From contig JAANBB010000246.1 in assembly GCA_014621425.1 (NCBI GenBank), positions 1-59,078 of the forward strand: a stretch of DNA of 59,078 nucleotides, in the 5' to 3' direction. Of the stretch, positions 1 through 11,296 are shown piece by piece. Positions within the stretch are counted from its first letter, which is position 1. Each line of letters begins with the position of its first letter. The notes under the pieces are model-generated. The model did not search any database. It saw only the letters and a program-made list of their open reading frames with translations, and was not told the DNA's origin. The DNA comes from Cylindrodendrum hubeiense. Its lineage: Eukaryota; Ascomycota; Sordariomycetes; Hypocreales; Nectriaceae. A program made the translations under genes and the position numbers.

Positions 1-865
1 TCTAGATCAGTAGCTAGATTGACCGTACGAGGCACGTACGAGACATCTAGTGAAGCGAAGACCAGCCTTTCCCACTGTCAAAGAAATTGATATGAATTTT
101 TTAGATATTAATGAAAGCAATGTACGACTCGTACGCAGTTCATAATGCATGTGAGTGGATCTGCATCTTCCAATTTCCGGATTTTGAGTTATTGCACTTT
201 GGCGGGCCTTGTCTAATGTGCCACCGTAATAAGCAGATGTAATCTGCTACAATGTGCCAACTCATTCATGGACAAGGGGATCGCCATCCAATCGGCTAAC
301 TGCCATTGCCATCGCATGAGATTCATCAACGTCTCCGTTACAACCACCCAATCAATAGGTCACAAGTTGGACGGCTCCAAGCACAAATTGAAACGTTGCA
401 ATTCTTCATTAACATGGTGACTCGAAACTAGCAAAAGCCAGGTATAGTCATTCCAAATCACTACCTACTCATGTTCCGACGACGCGCGTACCCCCTAGCA
501 GGCAGCATTCATACATAATCAAATCGCCGCATACAACTCCCACCGCGGGCCAGCCGAAGCAGAAAACCGCCCTCCAATAGGAAAATTACCGCACGGTATA
601 TAAAAACCACCTCCGTCAAACCAGGTGCATGAAACGAGACGCTCATGGTCAGAAGAGGAGAAGAAACGAGAGAGACAAGAAGGGAAACGATGGAGAAAAC
701 CTCCGAGACAGCCATACTAACACTGCTCGGGGGTAGAGAGAGAACAGAATCTTCCGTGGTATCAGTGTCCATAACGCCGGGCCCCTCCCTCTGATGTGAT
801 CGTAGTACATGGATGAATATGCGTCCAGATGGATGGTTGCTGAAAGTCAGCTTGTCGTAGATCAT
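1..865. other. No gene seen; 3' flank of the RasGAP gene
   Basis: The only reading frames are short and overlap without coding character. Part of this stretch must be the 3' untranslated region of the minus-strand RasGAP gene that ends at 866. Confidence 0.5.
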
Positions 866-3419
866 CTACCAGCCCTTCTTCCTGGCGAAACGCTTGTTGA
901 GCAGAGCCAACACCTTTGGCACGTTGAATTGGACGTATTCCAGGTCGAGCTCGTCCTGGTTATCCTTCTGCATCTCGAGCAAGTCATCCAACTTCAGATC
1001 CAGCTCCAGGAGACCTCGGTTTCGGCCTACAGTCAAGTTAGCAAGGTCAATCTAGTAAGTGAATTCGGTAAAGACCAACCTTTGTAGTGCAGAGAAATAA
1101 CGAAAGTGCCCGGCAAAGGACTGGTGAAGTTGAAGTAAATGTTGGCCCGTCTGTTATCCGGAACATTACTCTTCTGGATGACACCCTCCTTCTCGAGCTG
1201 TTGGTGAGTGAACTTGTAGGGTCCGAGAACCTGCTGCTTCTGCTGTTTTCTCTTGGTGCCCTCGCTCTGAGATCGTACGTTGTGGAGGTAGCTCTTGTAT
1301 GTCTCAAGCTGCCCGACCAGGTACGTGTTGTGATCCCGAATCGTCTTGTACACCTCGTCAAGCTTCGCGGTCTCAACAATGACACCATCCTTCAAGGAGC
1401 CCAGGTGCTGCAGCTCCTGCTCGACCTCGTCTCTGAGAAGGCAAAACTGGTCGCTCTTGTCAATGACGCGCAGCTCTTGCAGCTGCGAGAGCAGTTCCAT
1501 GGCCCGGATACCCTTACGGACCATGACGGCATCGTTTCGGCTTGTGGCAGCGGCATCTGCAATGCGCTCAAGTCGCAGCGGGCGTCTCGCAACGTGGCTG
1601 TTTGAGGGAATCGATCGCATGATCTGCACGAAGATGGACTTGGCTTCCATAAAGTACACTTCCTCCTGCGTAATGTCCAAAGCTGCAGTCAAGTCGTCGA
1701 TGGCCGTCTCCCAACGACTGAACAGGGGCAAGTTGATGACCCTGTTCTCCTTGCGGGGCAGCTGAGCTGGCGATGCGCCCAGCTCCGACATGATGATACC
1801 CAGATGTGAGTTTTCATCCTTCCACAGCTCCTGGCGGTGCTTGTCGATCAGCGAGTGCATGGCGTAAATTTCATTCAGGGTGATGTCGAGCTCTAGATCC
1901 TTCTTGGAGAGAGCAACATAGTTGTCCATCTCCAAGCTCTCGTAGAAGTCCTGAACCTCGCAGAGATCAAGCATGAACTTGTTGATTCGGTCCTTGTTCC
2001 CTTGAATGAACGGCTGCAGCTTAGCCATGTAGGGCTCCTTGGCGTAAGATGGCTTGTTCGCAAGGTTCTGGAGCATCTTGGCGATGTAGGTCAGAGTTCG
2101 TCGGGGTCGCTCAGCCGGAGTTCCATCGATAAGCATGTACGACTTGGGGGTAACAATGGCCGGGTTGATAAAGCGCAAGAAGAAGAAGCCACCGATCAGA
2201 GTGCAAATAACCTGGTCGTTAGCATCAGGATACTTGCGCTTTGTCAAACTCCTAATCTGCTTGCAGATCCAACGGATACCGTAGGGAGCCTCCTCGAGGC
2301 CCTCAATAATCGTGGTCAGGAAACCGTTGGCAATTTCGGTGAGCATAGTCAGGCGGGGCTCGATAATGGCCTGGACTTGGGGGTTCTCGGCAGCCTGCTC
2401 GCCGGTGATGCCCTTTGGCAGGGAAGGAGGGAGTTGGCCGGTGTCTTCCTCAATCTGCTCAATCATGCGCTCATACACCTTGAGCGGGTTAATTTCAAGG
2501 TCCAGATCTCTCAATTCGATCAAGTTGTTGATTCTATCAGCAAGCACTGCTTTGAGGAAACTCTGGCCGGGGCCTCGTCGTGTATAGGTGGTCATCATTC
2601 GCGAAACCGGTGTATTGGCACGGAGCAGAGAAGAGTAGTCGGGGGTGGTATCAAATTGGTATGTCAAGACAGACTAGGCGGCTGGTTAGAAACGGAGGCT
2701 TATGAGGAATTGGTGGACATACCTGGAACATGGTCAGGAGCAAATGCTCTTCACGACTCTCGTATTGGTTTCCGTAAATGGTGAACATGACTGTCTGGAG
2801 CAGGGAGTCGATCTCGGACATAGAGACGAGTCTGCATAGGTGGGCAATGTGCCTAGGCTCAGATTGCAGAAGGAACAACAGGTTCCCGTACTTCTGGGTC
2901 TTGTCGTCGTTGGGAAACTGGCCCTGCTGCATTTCGGTAGCATCTTCAAGGTGACTAGCGACTTCATTTTGCTGTAGGTCTCGTTAGCAGAAAATCGCTG
3001 GGAGAAGAGGAGTGAACGGCGTACCTCCTCCAGAGCCATGCGGTTCTGAATCAGCAGAGCAATACGCGAATCGAGGTATCGTACGTCCTTTTCGAGGACG
3101 AAATTCTTCTTGGATTGGGACGAGATCTTGGACTTGAGGTCACGGAGGATCTTTTGTGCTATTTGGTGGTCAATCGCAAGTTCACAGATATGGTTGTAGC
3201 AAGGACAATGAGCATACCTTTAGCGAGGTCATCTTCGATTTGAAGATCTCCCTCGTTGGCCGAGATGGACATATACAAGGCCGACATGGAGTAGCGCTTC
3301 GACTGGCGCGCCGAGCGCGATCCATCGTAAGAAGACATGGTGTTCTGGCGGGTCAAGGGTTGGAAAGAGGAGGAAGATGCAGTAGAAGCTCGTGAAGGAG
3401 TCTGCAACATGACCGACAT
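866..3419 (-). CDS. gapA: Ras GTPase-activating protein (Gap1/Sar1/Smo1-type RasGAP)
   Basis: Stimulates GTP hydrolysis by Ras and so switches off Ras signalling at the membrane; fungal orthologues affect polarity and, in rice blast, appressorium formation. Five exons on the minus strand: 3419-3218, 3158-3025, 2971-2723, 2673-1080 and 1026-866, giving about 779 aa, close to the 766 aa of fission yeast Gap1. The RasGAP domain runs from roughly residue 137 to 360. It holds the arginine-finger segment LLRANTP and the structural motif FLRFINPAI. The last third is a RasGAP C-terminal domain ending in an acidic-hydrophobic helix and the basic tail KRFARKKGW. There is no calponin-homology domain or IQ motif, so this is not an IQGAP of the Rng2 type. 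The N-terminal 60 residues are Ser/Thr-rich. The donor of the last intron (GTTGGT) is slightly off consensus. The symbol follows Aspergillus usage for this family. Confidence 0.9.
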
Positions 3420-4646
3420 GGTTGTGTCGCGGGGGGCGACAACGAAGGACGGTCAGGCGCTGGGGCCCTAGGAGCTCAGGGAGCGCCTGATGGTGGCAGC
3501 GACGCTGAACGGGCGCCTCAACCAGCCACGGAACGTTGACAAGGCAAGCTTAAGGAGGCGGATTCGGTCGCGCTGAGGCGGCGGTAAGGCGGAAGTTTGG
3601 TGGTGACTGTGATGGAGATTCGTCGAGTGGTATCGGTCGTCAGATTGGTTCACGGCGAGTCGATTGCGGGCGTCCGAAAAAAGGGCAGTGCGAAATTGTC
3701 GGACAAAGAAGCTGTCGTTGAGCGAGTACCAGCAAAGGCAGCGAAAATTGTCGGCGACGAGGTGCTGCCATCAAGATCCTGCTGGGATCTGAGGTCGTAT
3801 CGGGCGGCCATGGATGCGGCTAGATCGTGGTTTGAATCGACCCAGATGGTGTAGAGGAAAAGGTGTTGATTAAAGATGCAAGTTGAAAGTGACTTGGACG
3901 AGGCGGCAGTGCTGGATCTACCGAAACGCGAATTGTACGAGGCGGCACTCTCTCGACTACGGGGAAATGCGTCGGCAGCTGTGTGCGTCTATCGCAGGTT
4001 CGGTCGGGTTTCTCGAGCGCAAAAGGGTCGTCGAAGTTTGAGAAGGATTTTGATCGTATGGAGGGTTGAAGCAGATGCTCGAGTGGTGGAATGGTATGGA
4101 AGGGCTAGGTGTAACCGATGATGCTGTCGATGCTCGAGTCGAGGGGTGCCTCTTCCAAGCTGGTGCTCATTTGACCATAGTTTCCGTGCCGGTGATCGTG
4201 GTTGAAGATGGAATGTTTTGGACAAGGCAGCCGTTTAAGAGAGGATGGGATAGGCAGCCTGCAACAGGTGTTGACGTGAGCGATGGTGGCAATTTGGCGA
4301 GCTCGCTGACGCAGCCTTGGTGATGACGGAGCTCAAGCTCCCACATCCGTGGGGACCCTGTCGTGATGCAGCGGGAGCTGGCGCTTGTGGTGATGAGTCA
4401 GCAGAAACGATTGGCGGGCACCTGTCAGCGTCGTTTGGTGCGGCTCATCAGTTTGTCAAACTTGCCGTTAAACAGGCAACACACGTGGCGTGGCGCCTGG
4501 TTCACTTTCAACTCATCTCACCGATGGCTCAGTATTTTACAGAAAATAGTTATGAGAAATTACATTGCTCAAGTTCGGTCAATGACTGTCTTCTATTCAC
4601 TACTCCTCTATCCTGTACCCATGCCCTCATCCTGGCCACCAGGCGC
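3420..4646. other. Intergenic region, promoter of the RasGAP gene
   Basis: About 1.2 kb between two minus-strand genes. It should hold the RasGAP promoter and leader and the 3' end of the HET gene. Several overlapping short plus-strand frames (3597-4731) have no recognisable motif and I do not call them. Confidence 0.5.
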
Positions 4647-6746
4647 TTATACAAAAACCAACCCCTGTTCAACCAACTCACCCCGCTCTAGCAGTGCTAC
4701 CGCTTCTCCATCCATCATCCCCTCGACATAGGCCTCCCCCAACACATGATAATTATCTCCTACGGGCCTAATAATCAAGGGTGTACTGCATCCAAACACG
4801 ACGCAGACCAAGTCGCCGAGTCGGACTTGGTCCTCGAGTGACCCGCGGGTGTTGTCAGGTGCCCACCCCAGGTAGCCCTTCTGCGTAAACATCAACCGTC
4901 TCCCCAACCCTGATCGATCAGCCGCCAAGAATACCTCGGCGTAATCAAACTCGGAGGCTTCTTCTGGGATCTGATCTGTGAAGTAGTCCCCTAGACACTT
5001 ATCACCCATCTTCATTTCGCCGTGGACTCTGTTCCATCCCACCCACCGGAAGTAGTATGCCTCTTGGTCCTTCATCCACGGCCACTTCAGAGCCTCAAAC
5101 TGCTCAAAGGCTGAATCGTAGGTCCTTGGCAGGTTGAGCAAAGCGCAATGCCTCTCGCTGACATACTCGCCGTTGGAAACCCGCCCGAGGAGCAGGGCGC
5201 TGTACAAGGCCCTCGGTGTATCGCTATACCTGCTTGTCCATGATTCCGGTTGCACAATGGATTCTGCGTCCCAGTCAAAATGCCCACGCTTGCAGGCCCC
5301 TAGCCCACATACTGTGTCTAGAATCACCCCCTGGCATTCAAGAAGCTGGCCTCCGGGAAGAAAGGAATACTGCGACTTTCTCCGCCCGTCCGCACAGTAA
5401 ATCGTCTCCGGTCGCGGTTCAGGAGTTCCAGGAGTCCAAAATGGACCGATGAAAACGGACTCTGGCTTGGAATATCGGAGTCTACCGCGCCAAGTCCAGT
5501 CCACAACCCACGACAGCGTGTGGGCACTGCCCCAGGGATTAGCTTCTCGAAGTGGCTCGACATTGTCGTAGTGTTCGATAAAAGCAACGGTGGTAGCACG
5601 GAAAATCTCCGCTGTTGGCTTTGAGTATTTGCAAACCAGCCGTTGCACAATAGCAGGATCCATCATCCCAAGAAGACCAAAGACCTTGTCCTTCTCGTCT
5701 CGACTTTCAGACTTGGCAAGTTCAAGGAGCTTCCTAATGCCTTGCCGCTCTCCACCCCTGACTTCGTACTTGCTCAGCGGCCGTAGGTCTTGATGAACCA
5801 AGTGAATGCTGGCTGTCGCCCATCGCGAGTCAGAACCAGTATCCTTGATTTTCACCTCCCTCTTCAATATCCAATCTTTAGCAGCCCAAATACCTCCATG
5901 ATAGAGAGTGGAAATACCATGGGTAAAAGTCGACCAATCCAGGGTATACCCTCCGCACTTTAACACAGTTGAATTTGACCCGAGCACCAGCTCCTGGATA
6001 ATCCATAGTCGCGACCAATATGGTCGCTTCATGAGACTGTTGAGGCCATAGAATGCGCATCCACCAAAGTATGTCGGGTTCGTTTCCAACGAAACGGACA
6101 ATTCATCCTTTTCCTCGTTGTCCAGACGAGCAAGGCCGCACAAGAGCTGCATTCCTTGATCAGTGTTGTCTGCTGCCGGACCCAACCATGCGATCACTGC
6201 CCATGCCTGTGAGTAAATTTCCCGCATCCTAGATACTTGCTCTGCGGTCTCATCTTCATCAACTTGATTGATGCATAGGGCATCGACCCATAGCTTGTAC
6301 TTGTCTGCAAAGCGCCCTTCGTCCACCCTCAGTTCGCGCAGCGCCTCCTCCAGGTTCTTAGTCACCGTCGTCTCTTGGCCGTTGAGAATGATCTTCCCGG
6401 CATGATCTGTACCCCAGGCATACGACAAGGCCGCGAAGTCGCCCCAAGAAAAGCGAAAGCAGTTTTGGTTTGGAGTGAAGGAGCCCATCGAACGAGTCGC
6501 CGGAAGCCGACTCACTACTTTGGCCCTCTGGATGGATGCCCATGTTGAGATCAACCAGCGTTTCGGCGTGCTCGGAGAATCGTAGGAATGAATAAACTGC
6601 CGATAGACAGGGGTTGTTTCATTGAGAGAGAAGGTTTCCAGAGAACAACAAAGGACGCCATCCTCAAGCTCCGGGTGGATGTTGATCAAGCGCACCTCCC
6701 CTTCCGCCAGAGGACTGTATAAGACCCCCTGTGAGATACTACCCAT
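4647..6746 (-). CDS. HET-domain protein (heterokaryon incompatibility type)
   Basis: HET domains (PF06985) are TIR-like modules that trigger cell death in fungal non-self recognition and are greatly expanded in Pezizomycotina. The single open frame encodes about 699 aa from the chosen start. The HET domain lies at roughly residues 105-260. It shows the block ALSYAWG, then LWVDALCINQVDEDE, REIYSQAWAVIAWLGP and RPYWSRLWIIQEL, all in the usual order. The frame is open further upstream to 6893, but the ATG at 6746 has a good context (CACAATGGG) and leads directly into the segment that normally precedes the HET core. The extra 49 upstream codons look like leader. The C-terminal half has no recognised partner domain (no NACHT, WD40 or ankyrin), as is common for solo HET proteins. 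The allelic partner, if any, cannot be read from the sequence. Confidence 0.88.
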   Translation of the reverse strand: MGSISQGVLYSPLAEGEVRLINIHPELEDGVLCCSLETFSLNETTPVYRQFIHSYDSPSTPKRWLISTWASIQRAKVVSRLPATRSMGSFTPNQNCFRFSWGDFAALSYAWGTDHAGKIILNGQETTVTKNLEEALRELRVDEGRFADKYKLWVDALCINQVDEDETAEQVSRMREIYSQAWAVIAWLGPAADNTDQGMQLLCGLARLDNEEKDELSVSLETNPTYFGGCAFYGLNSLMKRPYWSRLWIIQELVLGSNSTVLKCGGYTLDWSTFTHGISTLYHGGIWAAKDWILKREVKIKDTGSDSRWATASIHLVHQDLRPLSKYEVRGGERQGIRKLLELAKSESRDEKDKVFGLLGMMDPAIVQRLVCKYSKPTAEIFRATTVAFIEHYDNVEPLREANPWGSAHTLSWVVDWTWRGRLRYSKPESVFIGPFWTPGTPEPRPETIYCADGRRKSQYSFLPGGQLLECQGVILDTVCGLGACKRGHFDWDAESIVQPESWTSRYSDTPRALYSALLLGRVSNGEYVSERHCALLNLPRTYDSAFEQFEALKWPWMKDQEAYYFRWVGWNRVHGEMKMGDKCLGDYFTDQIPEEASEFDYAEVFLAADRSGLGRRLMFTQKGYLGWAPDNTRGSLEDQVRLGDLVCVVFGCSTPLIIRPVGDNYHVLGEAYVEGMMDGEAVALLERGELVEQGLVFV

Positions 6747-7525
6747 TGTGCGTCGACCCGATAGCCCTGTGGTCAGAAATATGTACCGTCTCACTTTCGG
6801 CGTCTCTGTTTGGTTCGATATGCAGGAGGAATATTCTCGACTGCCTGTACTCCGTAAGCACAGTCTGCATAGCTGCGAGGCAGAGTCAACCAACCATCTG
6901 TGTGGAGGCGGTCAGCCCCAGTTTCCTTAGCTTGACATCGCGCAGTTAATGCTGGGGCATGATGCGCTGAAGAGGCGCTGCAGCAGTCAGTTTTAGGCAT
7001 ATGGACTAGTGGAAGCCACCTGCGGATCGTCACAACGGTAATTCAGCCTAACCCCTCCTCAACCCCTCCATCTTCGGAGGCAAAGGATCTGATAACAGGG
7101 TCACAACGCCCCTGTTTTATGTACTTCTCTGTGTCTTTGGGTCAAGCCCGGCCAAGGCTGATCAAATCCACTTGCCTAATTGCTTGCCTTCATTCCACTA
7201 TCATCGAGGATTGATTGCGGAGACGTGTGAGCAGCTCACTGACAGGAGCTCCGTAATGATGTCACAAGGGCCAAGTAAAGCAGCAGCAGTGCATCCACAC
7301 TGAGGCTGCTTCGGCCCAGATTCCTCTCCAGGACAGCAAAGCGATCAGCGTCTCGGAGACCCGGACATATACAGCCGGCATCGGGACTCCTGTGCTACTT
7401 GACATCCACATCTTCGTGGGGAAGGGAATTAACGCACTTCGATCATCTATCTTACACACTCTCCCAGCTCACCAGGCCAGCTTTTGATCTTTCACCCCCG
7501 TAGTCAACCTCATTTGTCCTCAGCA
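6747..7525. promoter_or_regulatory. Divergent promoter between the HET gene and the hydantoinase-DUF917 gene
   Basis: This 0.78 kb gap separates two genes transcribed away from each other, so it must hold both promoters. No convincing TATA box or pathway-specific site was recognised. Confidence 0.5.
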
Positions 7526-10500
7526 ATGGCCACAAACGCGACCCGGCGGCGCCTTCGCATAGGCGTCGACGTCGGTGGCACCAACACTGACGGTGTTATA
7601 GTCGACCCCTTCCAATCAGCAGCCAAGGACAAAGGTATTGTGGCATGGCACAAGGCACCCACGACAACAAATCCTAGCCTCGGAATCAACGATGCCATCA
7701 CTGCCATGTTCAAGTCCGCTGCTATTGAGCCCGAGGACGTCGCAAGTGTGACGATCGGTACCACTCATTTCGTCAACGCCGTGGTTGAGAGAGATGCTGC
7801 GAGGCTTTCTCCTGTAGCCGTCATTCGTCTGTGTGGGCCATTTTCCAAGCACACACCTCCATGCGTGGATTGGCCTGATGACATGCGCGAGTTGATCCTG
7901 GGATATTACGCCCTAGTAAAGGGTGGGTTGGAAGTGGATGGACACCTGATCTCCGACATCAACGAGGACGAAATCAAGACTCAGTGTGCTGTCATCCGCG
8001 AGAAAGGAATCAAGAGTATTGTGGTCATTGGGGTTTTCAGCCCTATTGATACTGTCAAGAGACAGGAGGAGCGAGCAGCGGACATTATCAAAGCAGCAAT
8101 CCCAGGGTGTGATGTCGTCTGCTCAAAGGAAGTCGCTAATCTTGGTTTTCTTGAGCGAGAAAATGCCGCCATTTTGAATGCCTCTATTCTGCCATTTGCG
8201 CGCAAGACGATCAGATCATTCCATGAGCCTGTCAAGCGACTTGGGTTGAACTGCCCGGTCTTCATTACACAGAACGATGGTACGGTTCTGTCCGGCGAAG
8301 TTGCTGCTCGGCTGCCTATCCGAACATTCTCAAGCGGCCCTACGAACAGTATGAGAGGAGCTGCCTTCTTGGTGCAGAGTGAGCCAAACGAGGCGATGAT
8401 GGTGGTTGACATTGGCGGCACGACTACCGATGTGGGAATTTTACTTGCAAACGGATTTCCTCGTCAGCAGGCAGCCTATAGTGACCTTTCAGGTGTGAGG
8501 ATGAACTTTTCCTGTCCAGACATCAAGAGCATTGGTCTCGGTGGAGGTTCCATTGTCCGGAAAGAAAATGGTCTCTCCATCGGTCCTGATAGTGTTGGAT
8601 ACAAGCTTCCCCAGGAGGCTGTTGTTTTTGGTGGCAAAGTCCTCACAACTACTGACTGCACTGTTTTGGGTAACCCAGACGTCAAGATCGGTAACCCTGA
8701 GCTGGTCAAGGGTGCCTTGTCAGAAGATGAGCTGGTCAATTTCAAGGCGTTGGTAAAGCATAAGCTAGAGAAGGTTATTGACACGATGAAGACTTCACCA
8801 GAAGACATTCCAGTTCTTCTAGTAGGAGGAGGCGCCGTCATTGCTCCAGATGAACTCAAGGGGGCAAGCAAAGTGTTAAAACCGCAGTGGTCCCAGGTTG
8901 CGAATGCAATTGGTGCTGCTATTGCAAGGGTTAGCGCTGTCGTGGACACCGTCAAGTCCACCGAATCGAAGACCACAAAAGAAATTCTCGAGGAGATCAA
9001 TCTTGAGGCCGTCGAGAAGGCAGTCGCAGCTGGAGCCGCCCGGCCGTCGGTTACTATTGTAGAACAGGAGACCCTACCGCTGCAGGTAAGTCTAGAAGCA
9101 ATCGTCGACCCAGCATTCCTCTAACCCATGCCACACAGTATGTAGCCAACAAAACCCGCTTCATTGTCCGTGCTACTGGAGACTTTGACTTCGCTCGAAA
9201 TGATCTCAGCTCGGGGCCAATTGATGAGCCTGTGGGGCCGGAGCAGGAAATGGATAGCTACGAGAAAGTAGCAAAGAAAACAATCTCGAAGCGGGAGATA
9301 AAGGAAGATATCAACATTAGTGCCTATCGGCCCAATGTTAGGAACCGTGTCTGGTCTATTTCCGAAACCGACCTGAACTGGATCGCTACTGGGTGCTACA
9401 TCCTAGGAACTGGCGGAGGTGGCTCACCCTACTCGTTGATGATCCGAATAAGAACCCAGCTCCGCAACGGGGCGACAATTCGAATCATTAATCCAGATGA
9501 CTTGCCTGACGATGCCCAAGTCGGGTGCGGCGGAGGAGCAGGCAGTCCCACCGTGGCAATCGAAAAACTCGCAGGCGACGAGCTTCTTGAAGCCCAGACA
9601 GAACTTTACAAAATCTGCGATAAGCCAGCAACACACATGATTTCGGTCGAAGTGGGCGGTGCGAATGGTCTGGGAGGGTTGATTTTGGGTTGCAGTACGA
9701 GCATGGACATTCCGACCGTGGACGGAGACTGGATGGGCAGAGCTTACCCAACCAAATGGCAGACCACGCCTGTGGTCTTCAAGGAGCGTGACACGATCTG
9801 GTCTCCGATTGCTGTCAGTGACGGCAACGGAAATGTCCTCGTCATGCCAAAGGCGTCCTCCGATACCCACGTTGAGCGCATCATCCGCGCTGCTCTCAGC
9901 GAGATGGGATCACAAGTAGGAGCTGCAGATGCCCCAGTAACAGGAGCAGAGACAAAGCGCTGGGTGGTCGAACACACCCTATCTCAGTCGTGGAGAATTG
10001 GCCGAGCGGTGGCAAGGGCGCGACAGGAGAACAGGGTTGACACCGTGGCCGAGACTATCATTGACGAGTGTGGAGGTCCTGGCGCCGGCAAGGTTTTGTG
10101 GAAAGGGAAGATTGTCGGCGTGGAGCGGACCTTGAGAAACGGCCATGTCTATGGAGAGTGTCTCATTGAGGGAGCAGATGTGAGGGACGAAGCGGATGGC
10201 GCTGCTGGAGACAGGCCTGGTGCACAGTTCAAGGGCCTCATCAAGATCCCGTTCAAGAACGAGAACATTGCTGCCCTGCGGGTTCACTCCGACCGCAAAG
10301 AAGAGCTTCAGGAGGACGTACTCGCCATCGTTCCCGACTTGGTCAGCGTCATTGATGCGCAGAACGGAGAGGCTGTGGGCACGCCCGAGTACCGCTACGG
10401 GCTGTTGGTGATCGTGCTGGGCATTTCGGCAAGCGACCGATGGACTGGGACGGAACGGGGCATCAAGATCGGAGGCCCCGAGGCCTTTGGATTTGACCAC

Positions 10501-10572
10501 CTGAAGTATGCGCCTCTGGGCAAGTTTGTGAAGCCGAGGAGCGTGATTGATGAATTTGATGACTCGTCTTAG
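7526..10572 (+). CDS. Hydantoinase/oxoprolinase-like N-terminal part fused to a DUF917 domain
   Basis: Two exons (7526-9085, 9139-10572) joined by a 53 bp intron give about 997 aa. The N-terminal half belongs to the HyuA/oxoprolinase superfamily of ATP-dependent ring-opening amidohydrolases. It has an ASKHA-type nucleotide motif GVDVGGTNTDGVIVD near the start and a second one, VVDIGGTTTDVGIL, about 300 residues later. From about residue 594 the protein continues as a DUF917 domain, starting ISETDLNWIATG and holding the glycine-rich LGTGGGGSPY. In bacteria these two parts are usually separate adjacent genes; here they form one polypeptide. The ATG at 7526 was chosen because the preceding 14 codons look like leader. 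The substrate is unknown; a cyclic amide or hydantoin is a guess from the family. There is no signal peptide, so the protein is probably cytosolic. Confidence 0.88.
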
Positions 10573-10864
10573 TGTTGTTGCCGGCTACGAAACAACCATA
10601 GGTACCTAGTAGCAAGAGAGCTTGACCTTGATGAATCAATAGCACGTATCTTGAAGCGATAAGCTCGCTGTGGCTCGTGCACATCTGATAACGCACCTGA
10701 ACTTCCAAATGTGCCGAGGCTTAACCGGCGCTGCCTAAAGACGGCTGCCGGAGTTCGTCGCCCAAGACCAACCCCACCACCATCTAAACTCGTCATCGCA
10801 ACCGTCTTGCAACGAACACTTCCCCAAGGAATCGCTCTCCCCAAGTCCTTGACACTCTTTCGCC

Positions 10865-11296
10865 ATGGGTTCCGTCGTTCTCCCCCATCTCAACTCCGGC
10901 TGGCACGTCGACCAGGCCATCCTGTCCGAAGAAGACCGCCTTGTCGTCATCCGCTTCGGTCGCGACTGGGACCCAGACTGCATGCGCCAGGACGAAGTCC
11001 TCTACAAGATCGCCGACAAGGTCCGCAACTACGCCGTCGTTTACCTCTGCGATATCGACCAGGTGCCCGACTTTAACCAGATGTACGAGCTCTACGACCC
11101 TTGCTCTCTCATGTTCTTCTTCCGCAACAAGCACATGATGATTGATCTGGGTACCGGTGACAACAACAAGATCAAGTGGGTGCTGGAAGATAAGCAGGAA
11201 CTTATCGATATCTTCGAGACCGTCTACAGGGGAGCGAAGAAGGGACGTGGTCTCGTCGTGAGCCCGAAGGATTACTCTACTCGACATCGCTACTAG
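10865..11296 (+). CDS. dim1: U5 snRNP thioredoxin-like protein Dim1 (TXNL4A/Dib1 family)
   Basis: Dim1 is a small thioredoxin-fold subunit of the U4/U6.U5 tri-snRNP, needed for pre-mRNA splicing in the nucleus and conserved throughout eukaryotes. The 143-residue intronless frame matches the family length of 142-143 aa and its blocks throughout: LPHLNSGWHVDQAI, VIRFGRDWDPDCM, LYDPCSLMFFFRNKHMM and the C-terminal AKKGRGLVVSPKDYS. The CXXC redox pair of true thioredoxins is absent, as expected. It starts about 290 bp downstream of the hydantoinase-DUF917 gene on the same strand, so its promoter must be in that short gap. This is an essential housekeeping gene and a good anchor for synteny. Confidence 0.96.
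   Translation: MGSVVLPHLNSGWHVDQAILSEEDRLVVIRFGRDWDPDCMRQDEVLYKIADKVRNYAVVYLCDIDQVPDFNQMYELYDPCSLMFFFRNKHMMIDLGTGDNNKIKWVLEDKQELIDIFETVYRGAKKGRGLVVSPKDYSTRHRY

Noticed and set aside
2002..2784. 260-codon plus-strand frame across the RasGAP gene
   Set aside because: It lies antisense to a clearly conserved RasGAP coding region and crosses its intron; it has no motif.
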